Shown piece by piece: positions 54,449-64,000 of a stretch of DNA of 64,000 nt. The DNA is from Humulus lupulus (Eukaryota > Streptophyta > Magnoliopsida > Rosales > Cannabaceae). The DNA is taken from NCBI RefSeq assembly GCF_963169125.1, contig NC_084795.1:195274214-195338213 (forward strand), given 5' to 3'. A program made the translations under genes and the position numbers. How positions within the stretch are numbered: position 1 is the first letter of the stretch; the number at the start of each line of letters is the position of its first letter. The notes beneath the pieces were generated by a model. The model had not been told where the DNA came from and ran no database searches. It saw only the letters and a list, made by a program, of their open reading frames with translations.

Positions 54449-55315
54449 ATCCCCAAAGCGAGGATCTAAGTCCCTATCCTCACTTTGGGCAATGCCCTAT
54501 TTGGTGAGATTATCACCTGAGCGAGCTTGAACATCAGATGACATTTGCAACTCTTTTCCGGCGGCATCCCTCGATACACCCTTTTTCACCTTGGTGATCG
54601 AGGCGTTGTAGCATTCTCTCACTTCTCGTTGGTTTCCCAGTACGCATCCTACTCCTGCGTCTGTTGGGAATTTCATGGCGAGGTGCCATATAGAAGTGGC
54701 GGCTCGAAGGTCAACCAGAATAGCTCTCCTTATCACGGCATTATACGCCGAAGCACAATCAACCACTATAAAAGTGGTGACTAATGTCCTATTAGCAGGC
54801 GCGGTACCTGCTATGACTAGGAGTCTAATTGAACCTACTAGGACCAGCCCTTCTCCAGAAAAACCATAAATGGTTTGGTTGTATGGCTCTAGGTCCTTGA
54901 TGGATAGTTTCATCCTTTCCAGTGAGGACTTATATAGGATGTTGACCGAACTTTCTGTATTGACCAACACCATTTTCACCATCATATTTGCGATTTGGAC
55001 ATCCACGACCAGCGGATCGGAGTGTGGGAATCGCACATGCTGGGCGTCGTCATCAGAGAAGGTGATCAGTTCCTCCTCTGTTCGAGCCTTTTTTGGTGCA
55101 CGATCCTCAACACTCATCATCTCGATGTCCTGGTCGTGGCGTAGGGTTCGAGCGTATCGTTCCCTCGCTTTTCCACTATCTCCTGCAAGATGCGGGCCTC
55201 CGCAGATGGTGAGTAGGGTACCTGCCACGGGAGCTGGCTGTAAAGGTGGTGAACGCAGGCGTGCAGGCACCGACTCATTGCCACCTTGAGTCTCTCACTG
55301 AGAACCTCTTGTGGC
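54449..55315 (-). pseudogene. T2 protease region
   Basis: Frame 55270-54497 with a leading segment (two further TGA codons between gag and 55270), then HSDPLVVDVQIANMMVKMVL and the active site VNTESSVNILY (complement of about 54950-54985). The family pattern is V-DTGSS, so the catalytic Asp reads Asn and Gly reads Glu, both G-to-A changes. Then NRTLVTTFIVVDCASAYNAV, typical of Tat protease, and a TAG at 54497-54499. Confidence 0.88.
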
Positions 55316-56255
55316 TCATACATATCTTCTTAAGTGTCCCTGTTTTATCAGGAACTCAATCTCGTCCTTCAGCTGGTTACACTCATTGGTGTCGTGCTTG
55401 TAGTCGTTATGATAACGACAGAACTTTGTGGAATCTCTCTTGGAGATATCCTTTCTTATAGCTGCGGGTCGTTTGTTGGGCACGCTCGAGATGGTCGCTT
55501 GGAAAACCTCGGCTTGGCTTTCGACAAGGGCGGTGTAATTGGTGAATTTCGGTTCATACCGATTATTTTTGGAGCGCTTACTCTCGGAGGTCGAGGGCTT
55601 GCCATTCGCTCGCTTTCCACCATTTTTACCGTTGCCATTCCCGTTGCCTTTGCCGTTGCCATTGGGCTCAGACCCGTTGGAGGCTTTGGCGGGTTCTTCT
55701 TTGGGTCCCTTGTCCTTTGCTTGCGATTTGCCTTCGTTGGCAATCGCGTCCTCGAGCTTGATGTACCGATCGGCTCGATCTAAAATCTCCTGGGTTGTGT
55801 TAACCCCATGCTTCCTGAGGCTACTCCAGAGAGGAGAATGGCGCCTAACCCCAGCGGTTAGGGCCATCATCTTGCCTTCATCGCCCACAGTCTTGGCTCC
55901 TGCTGCGGCTTGCATGAAGCGCTGAACATACTCCTTCAAAGGCTCCCTTTCTTTCTGGCATATCTCGACCAGTTGGTTTGCCTCAGTGGGGTGCACACGA
56001 ACCGCATAGAACTGTCCATAAAACTCCTTCATGAACATTTCCCAGCATATTATACTTGCAGGAGGGAACTTAAAGAACCACTCCTGAGCGGCATCAGAAA
56101 GGGTCGTTGGGAAGATCCTGTAGCAAGCGTCTTCAGAGACTTTTTGAATGTCCATTTGTATCTCAAATTTGTTTACATGAGATACCGAGTCTCCATACCT
56201 GTCAATGTTTGGTAGGGTCGGCATCTTGAACTTGCTGGGGGTTTCTGCGGCGGCT
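55316..56255 (-). pseudogene. T2 gag, N-terminus lost
   Basis: Capsid part: KMPTLPNIDRYGDSVSHVNK, AQEWFFKFPPASI, FMKEFYGQFYAVRVHPTEAN, LVEICQKEREPLKEYVQRFM (PF03732-like). A basic Lys/Asn/Gly-rich linker follows (glycine-asparagine repeats near 55620-55660), then a Cys-His block, CRYHNDYKHDTNECNQLKDE, and IEFLIKQGHLRRY. The TGA at 55316-55318 is in phase with the protease. At about 56255 the frame enters LTR DNA of the neighbouring element, so the first residues of the open frame (MLEDFSGICSRKC, 56282-56320) are not gag. Confidence 0.88.
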
Positions 56256-57312
56256 CGAGCTCTAGAACCCAGAATTCCCCTGCACTTTCTCGAGCAAATT
56301 CCACTAAAATCCTCCAACATTAAAACCTAAACCCGAAATTTAGTCTAGAATTTACATCAATACCACATAATCAGTTTAATTACCCCAAAGACTACTTGGT
56401 ACCCTCACCAAAACTCAAAATAAAACCAAGGATTAATCCTCTAGAAAAACATTAAACTACAGCTGAAAACTACCAAAATTTAGGGTAAATCCTTACCTCA
56501 GTCTGAGAATTCGACCTTTATCTGCCTCAAAATTTCCTCCTAGCTTTAATCCCCCAATCTTCAATCTTCTTCTTCTCCAAAAATCAAAACTCCCATAGTC
56601 TAGAGAAAGAATTGTACCCAAGAGACAGAAAGTGAGAGCTGATAGTGTTGTGTTTTAATTTTTTTTTGTTTTGTTTTTTTTTCTAAGTGTCCTACTGAAG
56701 TTAGCCTAACCAAGTCTACCCTTAGCTTCAAAATGACCAAAATATTGGTAGGTCAATTCCTACTCCTTTAATGCCTCCAAGGGAAAACCCATCATCTGCC
56801 CCATTCCCACTAATTCCTGGAGCATGCCTATGAGTTCCCAATCAATCCTGGCATACCCAAATAATCGCTAAATAGCTACCTATAACCCAATATATCATAA
56901 ACACACGCTAAGTTCCCAAAATACCCCTAGGCTCATCTAGAGCCGGGTATTTGACCCCGTTGTGACTATTCTGCTAATCTACTCCCTGGGACCACCTCAT
57001 ACCACACATCTCAAATATATCTCCACAATACAGTGGTCTTACTCATGTCACAAACATAACACATATATAATCTCAACGGGTCAAAAATTACAATTATGCC
57101 CTTATTTACTAGAATGGGCCCACATGCATATTTAATATACTTAAACATCCATATCTAATCATATCATATCGTATCATATCATAACTCAACGAATCACATA
57201 ATGATGCACATATTCCCTGATTAATCACGTAATAATACAATTAAATCATTTATTGCCCTCCCAGCATGCTAATCAAGGCACTAAGCCTTATTAACAGATT
57301 TGGGGTGTTACA
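56255..57312 (-). repeat. Tekay-type LTR fragment b
   Basis: Minus-strand LTR starting TGTAACACCCCAAATCTGTT (complement, from 57312) and running to the junction with T2 gag near 56255, about half an LTR. It aligns with LTR fragment a (57313-59232) and with the N1, O and P LTRs (AATAAGGCTTAGTGCCTTGA). Confidence 0.82.
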
Positions 57313-59232
57313 ACTAGGTAGGCAAAACATGTACGTGCCACTCCATGCCCTCCAACTCATGCTTGGTCGTCCTTTCCCTTGCTCTTTCCTACACCATAGA
57401 GCACCTGTGAGCAAGGCCCAGCAAGAAAACCCCACAAACATAGCATATGACAATTCATTTCAATATATACATAACTAAACAAACATAACAGATAATTCAC
57501 ATCAACGGGCTAAGCTGACCAAGGTGTGTTACCAAACACCAGTTTCACGGTTCTAGCTGAGCGGGTGAATACAACACCATAGATATCTATGCCATGGTGG
57601 CCTGCATTTAGCATGCTTATTGCCGATTTCGGTCCTTGCCAATCCCATCCCTAGCCGATCCCTACCTTTGCCGATCCTGACCTTTTGTCGATCCCGACCT
57701 TTGCCAATCAGTCATTAACACATAGACATGACAGAACAATTATAGACATTTAGATGTAATACTTTACATAGATATCCGGGCCATGCCCTGCTCTATGGGC
57801 ACAAACAGTTTTCTTACCTGAGTCCCGAGCTGACAGAATAGGGCGATCCCGAAGCACTATCACTAATCCCAAGCGTTGGCAGTAAAACCTAGGCACAACG
57901 TAAAAATAATAAATATCCATCAAAAGCTAAACCAATTAAAAACTTTGGAATAATATTCTAGCCTCTGTGACCTCGAATTCTACTAATCCGAGTAGTAGGA
58001 TCCTTCCGAACCCCTAAGTTTGAGTTCTCGAGCCCAAAAACCTTAATTGGCCAATATTTTCTATTTAAGCTGCAGCCCTCCTAGAGGCTCTCACCAGGGG
58101 GGCACGGGCCACAGCGTGCCCTAGCCTGCGTCGTGGTGCCTGGGCAATTTCAGAGACCCTTCAGGGCCTTCTCACCCACACGGGTCGTGGCGCTTGAAGA
58201 ACAGCGTCGCAATTCAAGCTCAAAACCCTGGAATCCCTTGCATTTTCTTGAGCCAATTCCAATGAAATTCACCCAAATCAATACCTAAACCAATAATTCA
58301 GCCTCGAACTCCAAATCACACAACATAAGCAGCATTATTACCCCTAAAACTAACCAAGAATCCTATCCAATCTTAACAACCAAGGCTAGAACAAAACTTA
58401 GTTAAAATCTCTGCTATCCAGCGAAATTAATAGAGAAATCATGTGGTAAAGCTTACCTTAGAAAGGATTTCGTCCCCTGAGCTAAATCCCCAATCAACTT
58501 AGCCTCAATCTTCAATGTCCTAAGCCCAACTTCTCAAGACCTCCAAAATCTTTCAAAGCACCAAGAAGAGAAAAGAGAAACGAGAGGGAGAGGGTTGACA
58601 GATTTTTTTCTTTTTTTGGCTTCTGGTTGTTTCTCAAGTCTCCTACGTCTATCTTAAGCCTAGGGAATGCCCAAACTTAACCTTAGCCTCTTAATGCCTT
58701 TAAGGGCAAACTCGTCATTTACCACATTTCTTGCTAATCCTCAAGTGGTCCTATAAATCCTCAATTAATCCTGGCATACCCAAATAACCGCTAAGTATCT
58801 ACCTGTTACCTGATAAATCCCAAACTCGCACTAACTCCCCAAAATACCCCTAGGCTCACCTCGAGCCGGGTATTTTTCCCCATTGTGACTATTCCGCTAA
58901 TCTTCACCCTAGGACTGCCTCGGAACACACATCTCAAATATATCTCCACAATACTCGTGCCTTACTCATATTGCATACATAACACATAATTACATTTATG
59001 CCCTAAACGAGCCAAAAATTATAAATATGCCTTTGTTAACCAGAACGAACCCACATGCACATTTAATACACCTAAACATGCATATCTAATCATATCATAT
59101 CATAAATCCAAGCAATCACATAATTGTACACATATATCATAGTTAATTACGTAAATATAATTAAATCAATTATTGCCCTCCCGGCATGCTAATCAAGGCA
59201 CTAAACCTTATTAGCAAATTTGGTACATTACA
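57313..59232 (-). repeat. Tekay-type LTR fragment a
   Basis: Minus-strand LTR starting TGTAATGTACCAAATTTGC (from 59232) and truncated at 57313, about 200-250 bp short of its expected end, after ACGTACATGTTTTGCCTACC. It is followed directly by the start of fragment b. Contains a CCGAT-type minisatellite (57615-57710). Its start cuts the P integrase (VDIYTKSSHFLP begins at 59236). Confidence 0.82.
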
Positions 59233-60237
59233 ATAGTAGACATATATACCAAATCATCTCATTTTCTACCTAAGAGGAAAAACTATATCGTGGACCAGTA
59301 TGCAGAGCTATATGTGAGAGATATTGTACGTCTCCATGGGGTTCCAAAATCTATAGTGTCAGACCAGGATCCCATATTTACCTCCACATTTTGGGGAAGC
59401 TTGTAGAAGGCTATGGGGACTCAGTTAAAGTTCAGTACAACCTATCATCCTTAGATAGACGGCAAGTCTTAGAAGATGATTTAGATATTGAAAGGCATGC
59501 GTAGAGCATGAATACTGGATTTCGAGGGGTCTTGGATTAAGTATCTTCTGTTGATTGAGTTTTCATACAATAACAGCTACCAATCAACGATTGGAGTAGC
59601 TCCATATGAGATGCTATATGGCAGGAGGTGTAGGTCACCCATTCATTGGGATGAAATAGGGGAGAGGAAGTATTTGGGTCCTGAGATGGTTTAGAGGACT
59701 AATGAGGCTATTTGGAAGATCAGAGCTTGAATGCACGCCTCACAGAGTAGACAGAAAAGCTATGTTGACCCTAAGCGTAGGTACGTGGAGTTCCAGGTAG
59801 GGGACCACGTATTTTTTAGAGTTTTACCACTGCGAGGAATTAAAAGGTTTTGAAAGAAGGGCAAGCTGAGCCCTAGGTTTGTAGGACCTTTCGAGATCCT
59901 GGAAAGGATCAAGCGGGCAGCCTATAGATTGGCACTGCCCCCGTCATTATCAATAGTTCATAATGTGTTTCACATCTCAATGCTTCATAAGTATGTCTCA
60001 TTATTACCCAAGTACTGGTATATGAGGATCTGGAGCTACAGACGGAATTGTCTTATGAGGAGCAACCAATTCAGACCCTAGATAGAAAAGACAAGGTTTG
60101 AAGGAATAAGACGATTCCTCTAGTTAATGTTTTATGGAGGAATGGGAAGTTCGAGGAAGCAACCTGGGAGCTAGAGTCCATTATGAGGGATCAACATCCC
60201 GAGTTGTTCAGGTAAATTTCGAGGATAAAATTTTGAG
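59233..60237 (+). pseudogene. P integrase, C-terminal part, with chromodomain-like tail
   Basis: VDIYTKSSHFLPKRKNYIVD, QYAELYVRDIVRLHGVPKS and IVSDQDPIFTSTFWGSL (second Asp). The region of the third acid reads YHP, stop, IDGKS, stop, so Glu is lost. Then a long readable block, EFSYNNSYQSTIGVAPYEML and [57 protein letters not shown]. The tail ATWELESIMRDQHPELF-like near 60160-60210 fits a Tekay chromodomain. At least seven stops. Confidence 0.84.
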
Positions 60238-60251
60238 TAGGAAGGGATAAT

Positions 60252-62475
60252 TGTAACATTCCAAATTTGTTAATAAGGCTTAGTGCCTTTTTAGTGTGTA
60301 GAGAGGACCTAATTGGATTTATATGCAAATTGTGTGAAATTAATTGAATATATGTGTGATTATGTGGCAAATATGAATTATATTGTAATATGAATATTTA
60401 TGCATGTGTTATGTGTATTAAATATGCATGTGGGTCCATTTTTGTTAATAAGGGCATATTTGTAATTTGACTCGTTGAGGGTATAATTGTAATTATATGT
60501 TTTATGTGACTAAGACCACATTATTATGTGGATATATTTGCGATATTCGACATAAGGCGATCCTAGTGAGCGAGTTAGCAAAAAATTCACAACGGGATCA
60601 AATACCCAGCTTGAGGTGAGCCTAGCTGTATTTGGGGAGAACTTAGTGCATAGTTTAGATTTATCGAGTGATGGGTAGTTAGTTGGTGATAATTTGGGAA
60701 TGTCGGGATTAATCAGGAATTTTTAGTGTTATTTGAGGATTACCGAGAAATGTGGTACGTGGGCAATTTTTCCCTTGGAGGCGTGATGGAATCAAGGTAA
60801 AGGCTAGGGACATTTTGGTGTTTTCCCTAGCCTTGCACTGCCTTTGCTATCTAGGGACCTTAGGAATCCTAGAACCAAGTAGAACAAACACTTTAAGCAG
60901 TCCACTCTTTCTTTCTCCCGTTTCTCTCTCTCCCTTGAGGCTTGGTTGGGGTTTTAATCATTTTTAAGGAGTTTGGCTAAGAAAGTTGAAGGCTGGAGGT
61001 TAGGATTGATTGAGGTTCAATTCATGGGTTATGATTTTCATTGAGGTAAGCTTCAATTCTGTTTTGATTAGGTCTTGCTATTTTATTTTAGTGCTCTGAG
61101 TTGTGATGGAATTTTGGTTTAGTTGTTGGTGTGGTTGTGTTGCCTTAGGTGTAGTGTTGAGGTATTGGAGTTCAATTGTGGCTTTGATTCACGTTTGGGG
61201 TGAATTTTGATTATTTTGTCTCGGGGAAAACATAGAAAAATCTCTAGAATTTCTGGGTTCGCGGGGTCGCGCGGCGGCACTATTCCTTGAGCGTCGCAGC
61301 CCGCATGAATTCAGAGGCTAAAGGAGGTTCACTAAACTGCCTTAGCGTCGCAGCGCTGTGTGGGTTGCGCTGCGACGCGTGTCTAGGAATCCTAGGGATT
61401 TTTCTCTCTCACTTATTGAGGGCTGTGGTGCTTGTGGGGTGGCATCATGACTCAAATAGAGAATTTTGAGCTCGGGAGGGGTTCCACTACTCGGTTTAGT
61501 AGAATTTGAGATCCGGCAGGCTAGGAATATATTATGAAGAACTTAAATAGTCTATGTGCTTGATGGTTGTCCATTATTTTGTTGTGACTAGCTTATACCG
61601 TTAGGGATCGGATGTAGGGATTGCACTCGGGACCCCATACACTATTTATTCGAGACTCGAGGTAAGAAAACTGCACCCTGGTTGTAATCGGGGCTCGACC
61701 CCTGTTAATGAATATGACTATGACTGTATTTGTGATTATCTGGTTAGGCATGCTTGTATATGTTGCATCTGATAGTGCGTAATGCAATCTATATGTTTGA
61801 TTATATCTAATCTAAAAGATCGGCCTAAGGGCGCGGGGGATGGCAATAAGCATGCGGAATGCAGGCCATTTGGCTGGGGCAACCTGGGAGCGCGATATGC
61901 GATTGGCTAGCTCGACGCCACTTAAATAATTAGAAGTTCTGCCTGCACTTTTCTAACTCGTTGATTATTTAAGTTGAGCTATGTGTTTATTTAAGCAGGA
62001 TTGCTACTACTAATCTTGTTGTTTATATCCTGTGGCTTATTTGAATTTGGTTATTTAAGTTTTCTTGCTGAGCCTTGGCTCAAGGGTGCTATGTGGTACA
62101 TGTAAGGGAAAGGTGAAACTAGACTAGCCATGAATTGGAGGGCTTTAGGGGTGGCGTGTACAATTGCAGTTGTTCGACTGCCACGGCTGAGGGTTCAACA
62201 GGGACTAGAGGCAAACTTTAATTTTGTCGCTTAGGTCGGCTTAGATTGTAATTACTTTTTTTTTGAAGTTGTAAATGTCTTGTAAACTCTTATTTTGGGA
62301 TCCCATGTACAGACTCAAACTTTCAAATGAAAATCACTCTTCCTATGATCAATGTTTTAAACCCTAAACCATCAATTACCCTTAGTTACACATTTATATC
62401 CAAATGACTTGATTAGCAAGTCCAATACTATTTAAAATACATAGTGTAATGGTCTTGGCTATCCAGGGCATTACA
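60252..62475 (+). repeat. P 3' LTR (2,224 bp)
   Basis: Complete LTR, non-coding. It has GC-rich GTCGCAGCGCTG-like phrases (61260-61380) and a weak GGCCTAAGGGCGCGG/CGATCGG stretch (61820-61850) in the place of the minisatellite of N1. Ends at 62475; the next bases, GAATG, begin T3 coding. Confidence 0.9.
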
Positions 62476-63561
62476 GAATGTGAGGAGCCCTTTACCAAGT
62501 TGAAGGAGCACCTCGGGAAACAATCCCTTTTGGCCAACATGAAAAGGGCAAGAGGTGTACTTGTATTTAGTTGTATCTGAGCACTCCATAAGTGTGGCTA
62601 TAGTCAAATGAGAGAAGAAGCGCCAACAACTTGTATTCTACACCAGCAAGCGCATGGTAGATGCCGAAACTAGATGAGATAAAGAATTTGGCTTATTCCC
62701 TAGTGATAGCCTCAAGAAAAGTGAGGCCCTACTTCCATGCCCACACCATCGAGGTACTCACCAACATCCCCTTGAGGAAGGTCATGCACAAAACAAAGAC
62801 CTCGGGAAGGCTGCTAAAGTGGTCAACTGAGCTATGTCAATTTGACATCACGTATACCCCGAGAGTTTCCTACATTAGGCAGGTGCTGCCAAAATTCATA
62901 GTTGAATTCACTTATCGACCCAGTGAATAAAAGGAGATGGGAAGAAATGGACCACCTGAAAAGGAAGAAGAAGGAAAGTTCGAGGAATGGAGCCTCCATG
63001 TAGACGGTGCTTCCAATGAAGGAAGGCCTGGAGCTGGTATAATTATTACTGGATCTGGGGGCACAAGATGTATTATGTGATAAGGTTTGGATCCGAAGCT
63101 TCAAACAATGAAGCAGAATATGAGGCACTTCTGGATGGCTTGCATTTGGCCAAAGAACTGAAGGTAACACATTTACACGTTTTTTGCAACTCACAACTAA
63201 TGGTGTTTCAGTTAAAGGGCGAGTACCAAGCAAGAGGTCCCAAGATGGTGGCCTACCTAACAAAGTTAAAAGACTACTTGGTATGTTTAAGGGGTATACC
63301 ATAGAGCAAATTCCAAGGGAGAAGAATACCAATGTTTATGCCCTCACAAAGCTTGCCTCCACCAAAGACGGAGACATGCTCGAGTCCATACCTGTAGAAT
63401 ACCTGTTCGATCCAGGTATCGTTGAAGAAGAGATTAACATGGTCAATGCCTCAGAATGTTCATGGATTGAACCCATTGTAAGATACTTGAACTTTACCAT
63501 CAAACAAAATATATGCTTGAATAATAGTATACAAAGTCGATCGATACACCTTGGTAGATGG
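62476..63561 (+). pseudogene. T3: Tat-type pol fragment (two RNase H domains)
   Basis: + strand: ECEEPFTKLKEHLGK, then frameshifted LAYSLVIASRKVRPYFHAHT and LRKVMHKTKTSGRLLKWSTE (Gypsy-type RNase H end). Archaeal-type RNase H: SLHVDGASNEGRPGAGIIIT, SNNEAEYEALLDGLHLAKEL and HVFCNSQLMVFQLKGEYQAR, where the last block keeps only NSQ instead of DSQ. Linker to integrase: ECSWIEPIVRYL. Its sequence differs clearly from T1 and T2, so it is a separate Tat family. Bounded by P on the left and a minus-strand LTR on the right. Confidence 0.87.
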
Positions 63562-64000
63562 TGTAACGCCCTAGGTAGCCAAGAGCGTTACACTGTGTGT
63601 TTATAAAAGCATAAGACTTGCTAATTAAGTCGTTTAGTTGAAAACGTGCGCTAAGACAATTAATGAACTAGGGTTAAAAGGTTTTGTTCATAAATGATAC
63701 ATTTCATATAAATAAACATTTTCTACATAAGATCCCAAAAGAAATAACGTTTGAAGGACAGTTTATAAAATTTCCATAGTATAAACATTAATTGGCCACT
63801 CTAAGGCAAAACAGACTTTTAAGGTCCTCCTGTTCCTGTCCATTCCTCAACCATGGTGGCAGAGCAGCTGATCATGTACATTCTACCTCTAGAGCTCTCC
63901 AAATCAGGGTTGATCAAGCTTACCCTTGTCTTTACCTGCACCACGAAGTACCCGTGAGCGAAGGCCCAGCAAGAAAACCATAATATCACAACATGAACAA
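63562..64000 (-). repeat. Minus-strand Tekay-type LTR entering from the right edge
   Basis: From 63562 the + strand reads TGTAACGCCCTAGGTAGCC, the reverse complement of an LTR end like O and P (GGCTATCCAGGGCATTACA). Further on, GCAAGACTTGCTAATTAAGT-type and GCGAAGGCCCAGCAAGAAAA (63959-63978) match the same LTRs in reverse. So the 3' LTR of another minus-strand element is inserted in T3 and runs beyond the window. Confidence 0.85.

Larger units (their letters stand above)
46522..56255 (-). mobile_element. Element T2: Tat-type retrotransposon with antisense aORF, 5' end lost
   Basis: Minus-strand order: gag (to about 56255), protease, RT, two RNase H domains, integrase (stop at 51206), spacer, antisense aORF (+ strand), polypurine tract, 3' LTR (46522-47107). 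The 5' LTR and the start of gag are replaced by Tekay-type LTR fragments. The gag-pol frame is one continuous phase with only nonsense mutations. Confidence 0.9.
59233..62475 (+). mobile_element. Element P: Tekay-type retrotransposon, 3' part
   Basis: End of integrase with chromodomain-like tail (59233-60237), polypurine tract (60238-60251: GAGTAGGAAGGGATAAT) and a complete 3' LTR (60252-62475, TGTAACATTCC to CCAGGGCATTACA). The LTR end matches O. P interrupts Tat-type fragment T3, which resumes at 62476. The 5' part is not in the window; minus-strand LTR fragment a lies where it should be. Confidence 0.85.

Noticed and set aside
54545..55783. + strand frames opposite T2 gag and protease (for example 55334-55783)
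   Set aside because: They mirror well-supported minus-strand gag and protease codons and contain no recognisable domain. The true antisense ORF of T2 is at 47956-50576.

Overview
The window looks like repeat-rich, probably pericentromeric or intergenic DNA of a flowering plant. Nearly every base belongs to a Ty3/Gypsy LTR retrotransposon or to another transposon. I see no convincing host gene, no tRNA gene and no functional rRNA gene. The lineages I recognise are Tekay/Del-type chromoviruses, Tat-type elements with two RNase H domains and an antisense extra ORF, a Cassandra-type TRIM carrying a 5S-rRNA-like segment, and a MULE-like insertion. The Cassandra copy, the TATA boxes in the LTRs and the AT-rich spacers fit an angiosperm. 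I cannot name the species.

Left half (1-32128) is one deep nest. A Tat-type element, T1 (25103-30689, + strand), sits in an older LTR (L4, rest at 30690-32128). T1 is broken by Tekay-type element O (1-3341 plus 21975-25102). O carries a Cassandra solo LTR in its protease region (823-1113) and is broken in its integrase by a second Tekay-type element, N1 (3342-21974, TSD TATAC). N1 is broken in its RNase H by a solo LTR, N2 (6510-17889, TSD GCAAG). N2 is broken by a young Tat-type element, N3 (7516-17021, minus strand, TSD GTAGG, LTRs about 98% identical by eye). The coding frames of the interrupted elements pick up again exactly on the far side of each insertion.

Middle (32129-46521): a proline-rich ORF of unknown origin, AT-rich spacer, a 3.9-kb solo LTR with TSD CTATG (33625-37513), then Gypsy element G (about 38379-46427). 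G keeps gag and protease. The rest of its pol and the start of its 3' LTR are lost in one deletion, and its 3' LTR holds a 1.9-kb MULE-like insertion.

Right part (46522-64000): Tat-type element T2 (minus strand) has a gag-pol frame that stays in one phase for about 5 kb but is broken by nonsense codons. On the opposite strand T2 carries an intron-containing extra ORF. Its 5' side is cut by two minus-strand Tekay-type LTR fragments in tandem (56255-59232). These abut the integrase end and 3' LTR of Tekay-type element P (59233-62475), which interrupts Tat-type fragment T3 (62476-63561). T3 is interrupted by another minus-strand LTR that runs off the right edge.

The most interesting biology is the extra-ORF module of the Tat-type elements. 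In N3 and T2 it lies antisense to pol, has its own TATA box and phase-consistent introns, encodes a conserved domain followed by low-complexity and coiled-coil segments, and is bracketed by two polypurine-tract-like motifs. T1 keeps only the promoter end. Antisense extra ORFs in Tat elements are known in the literature; the paired polypurine tracts and the shared promoter/intron layout are what I would check first.
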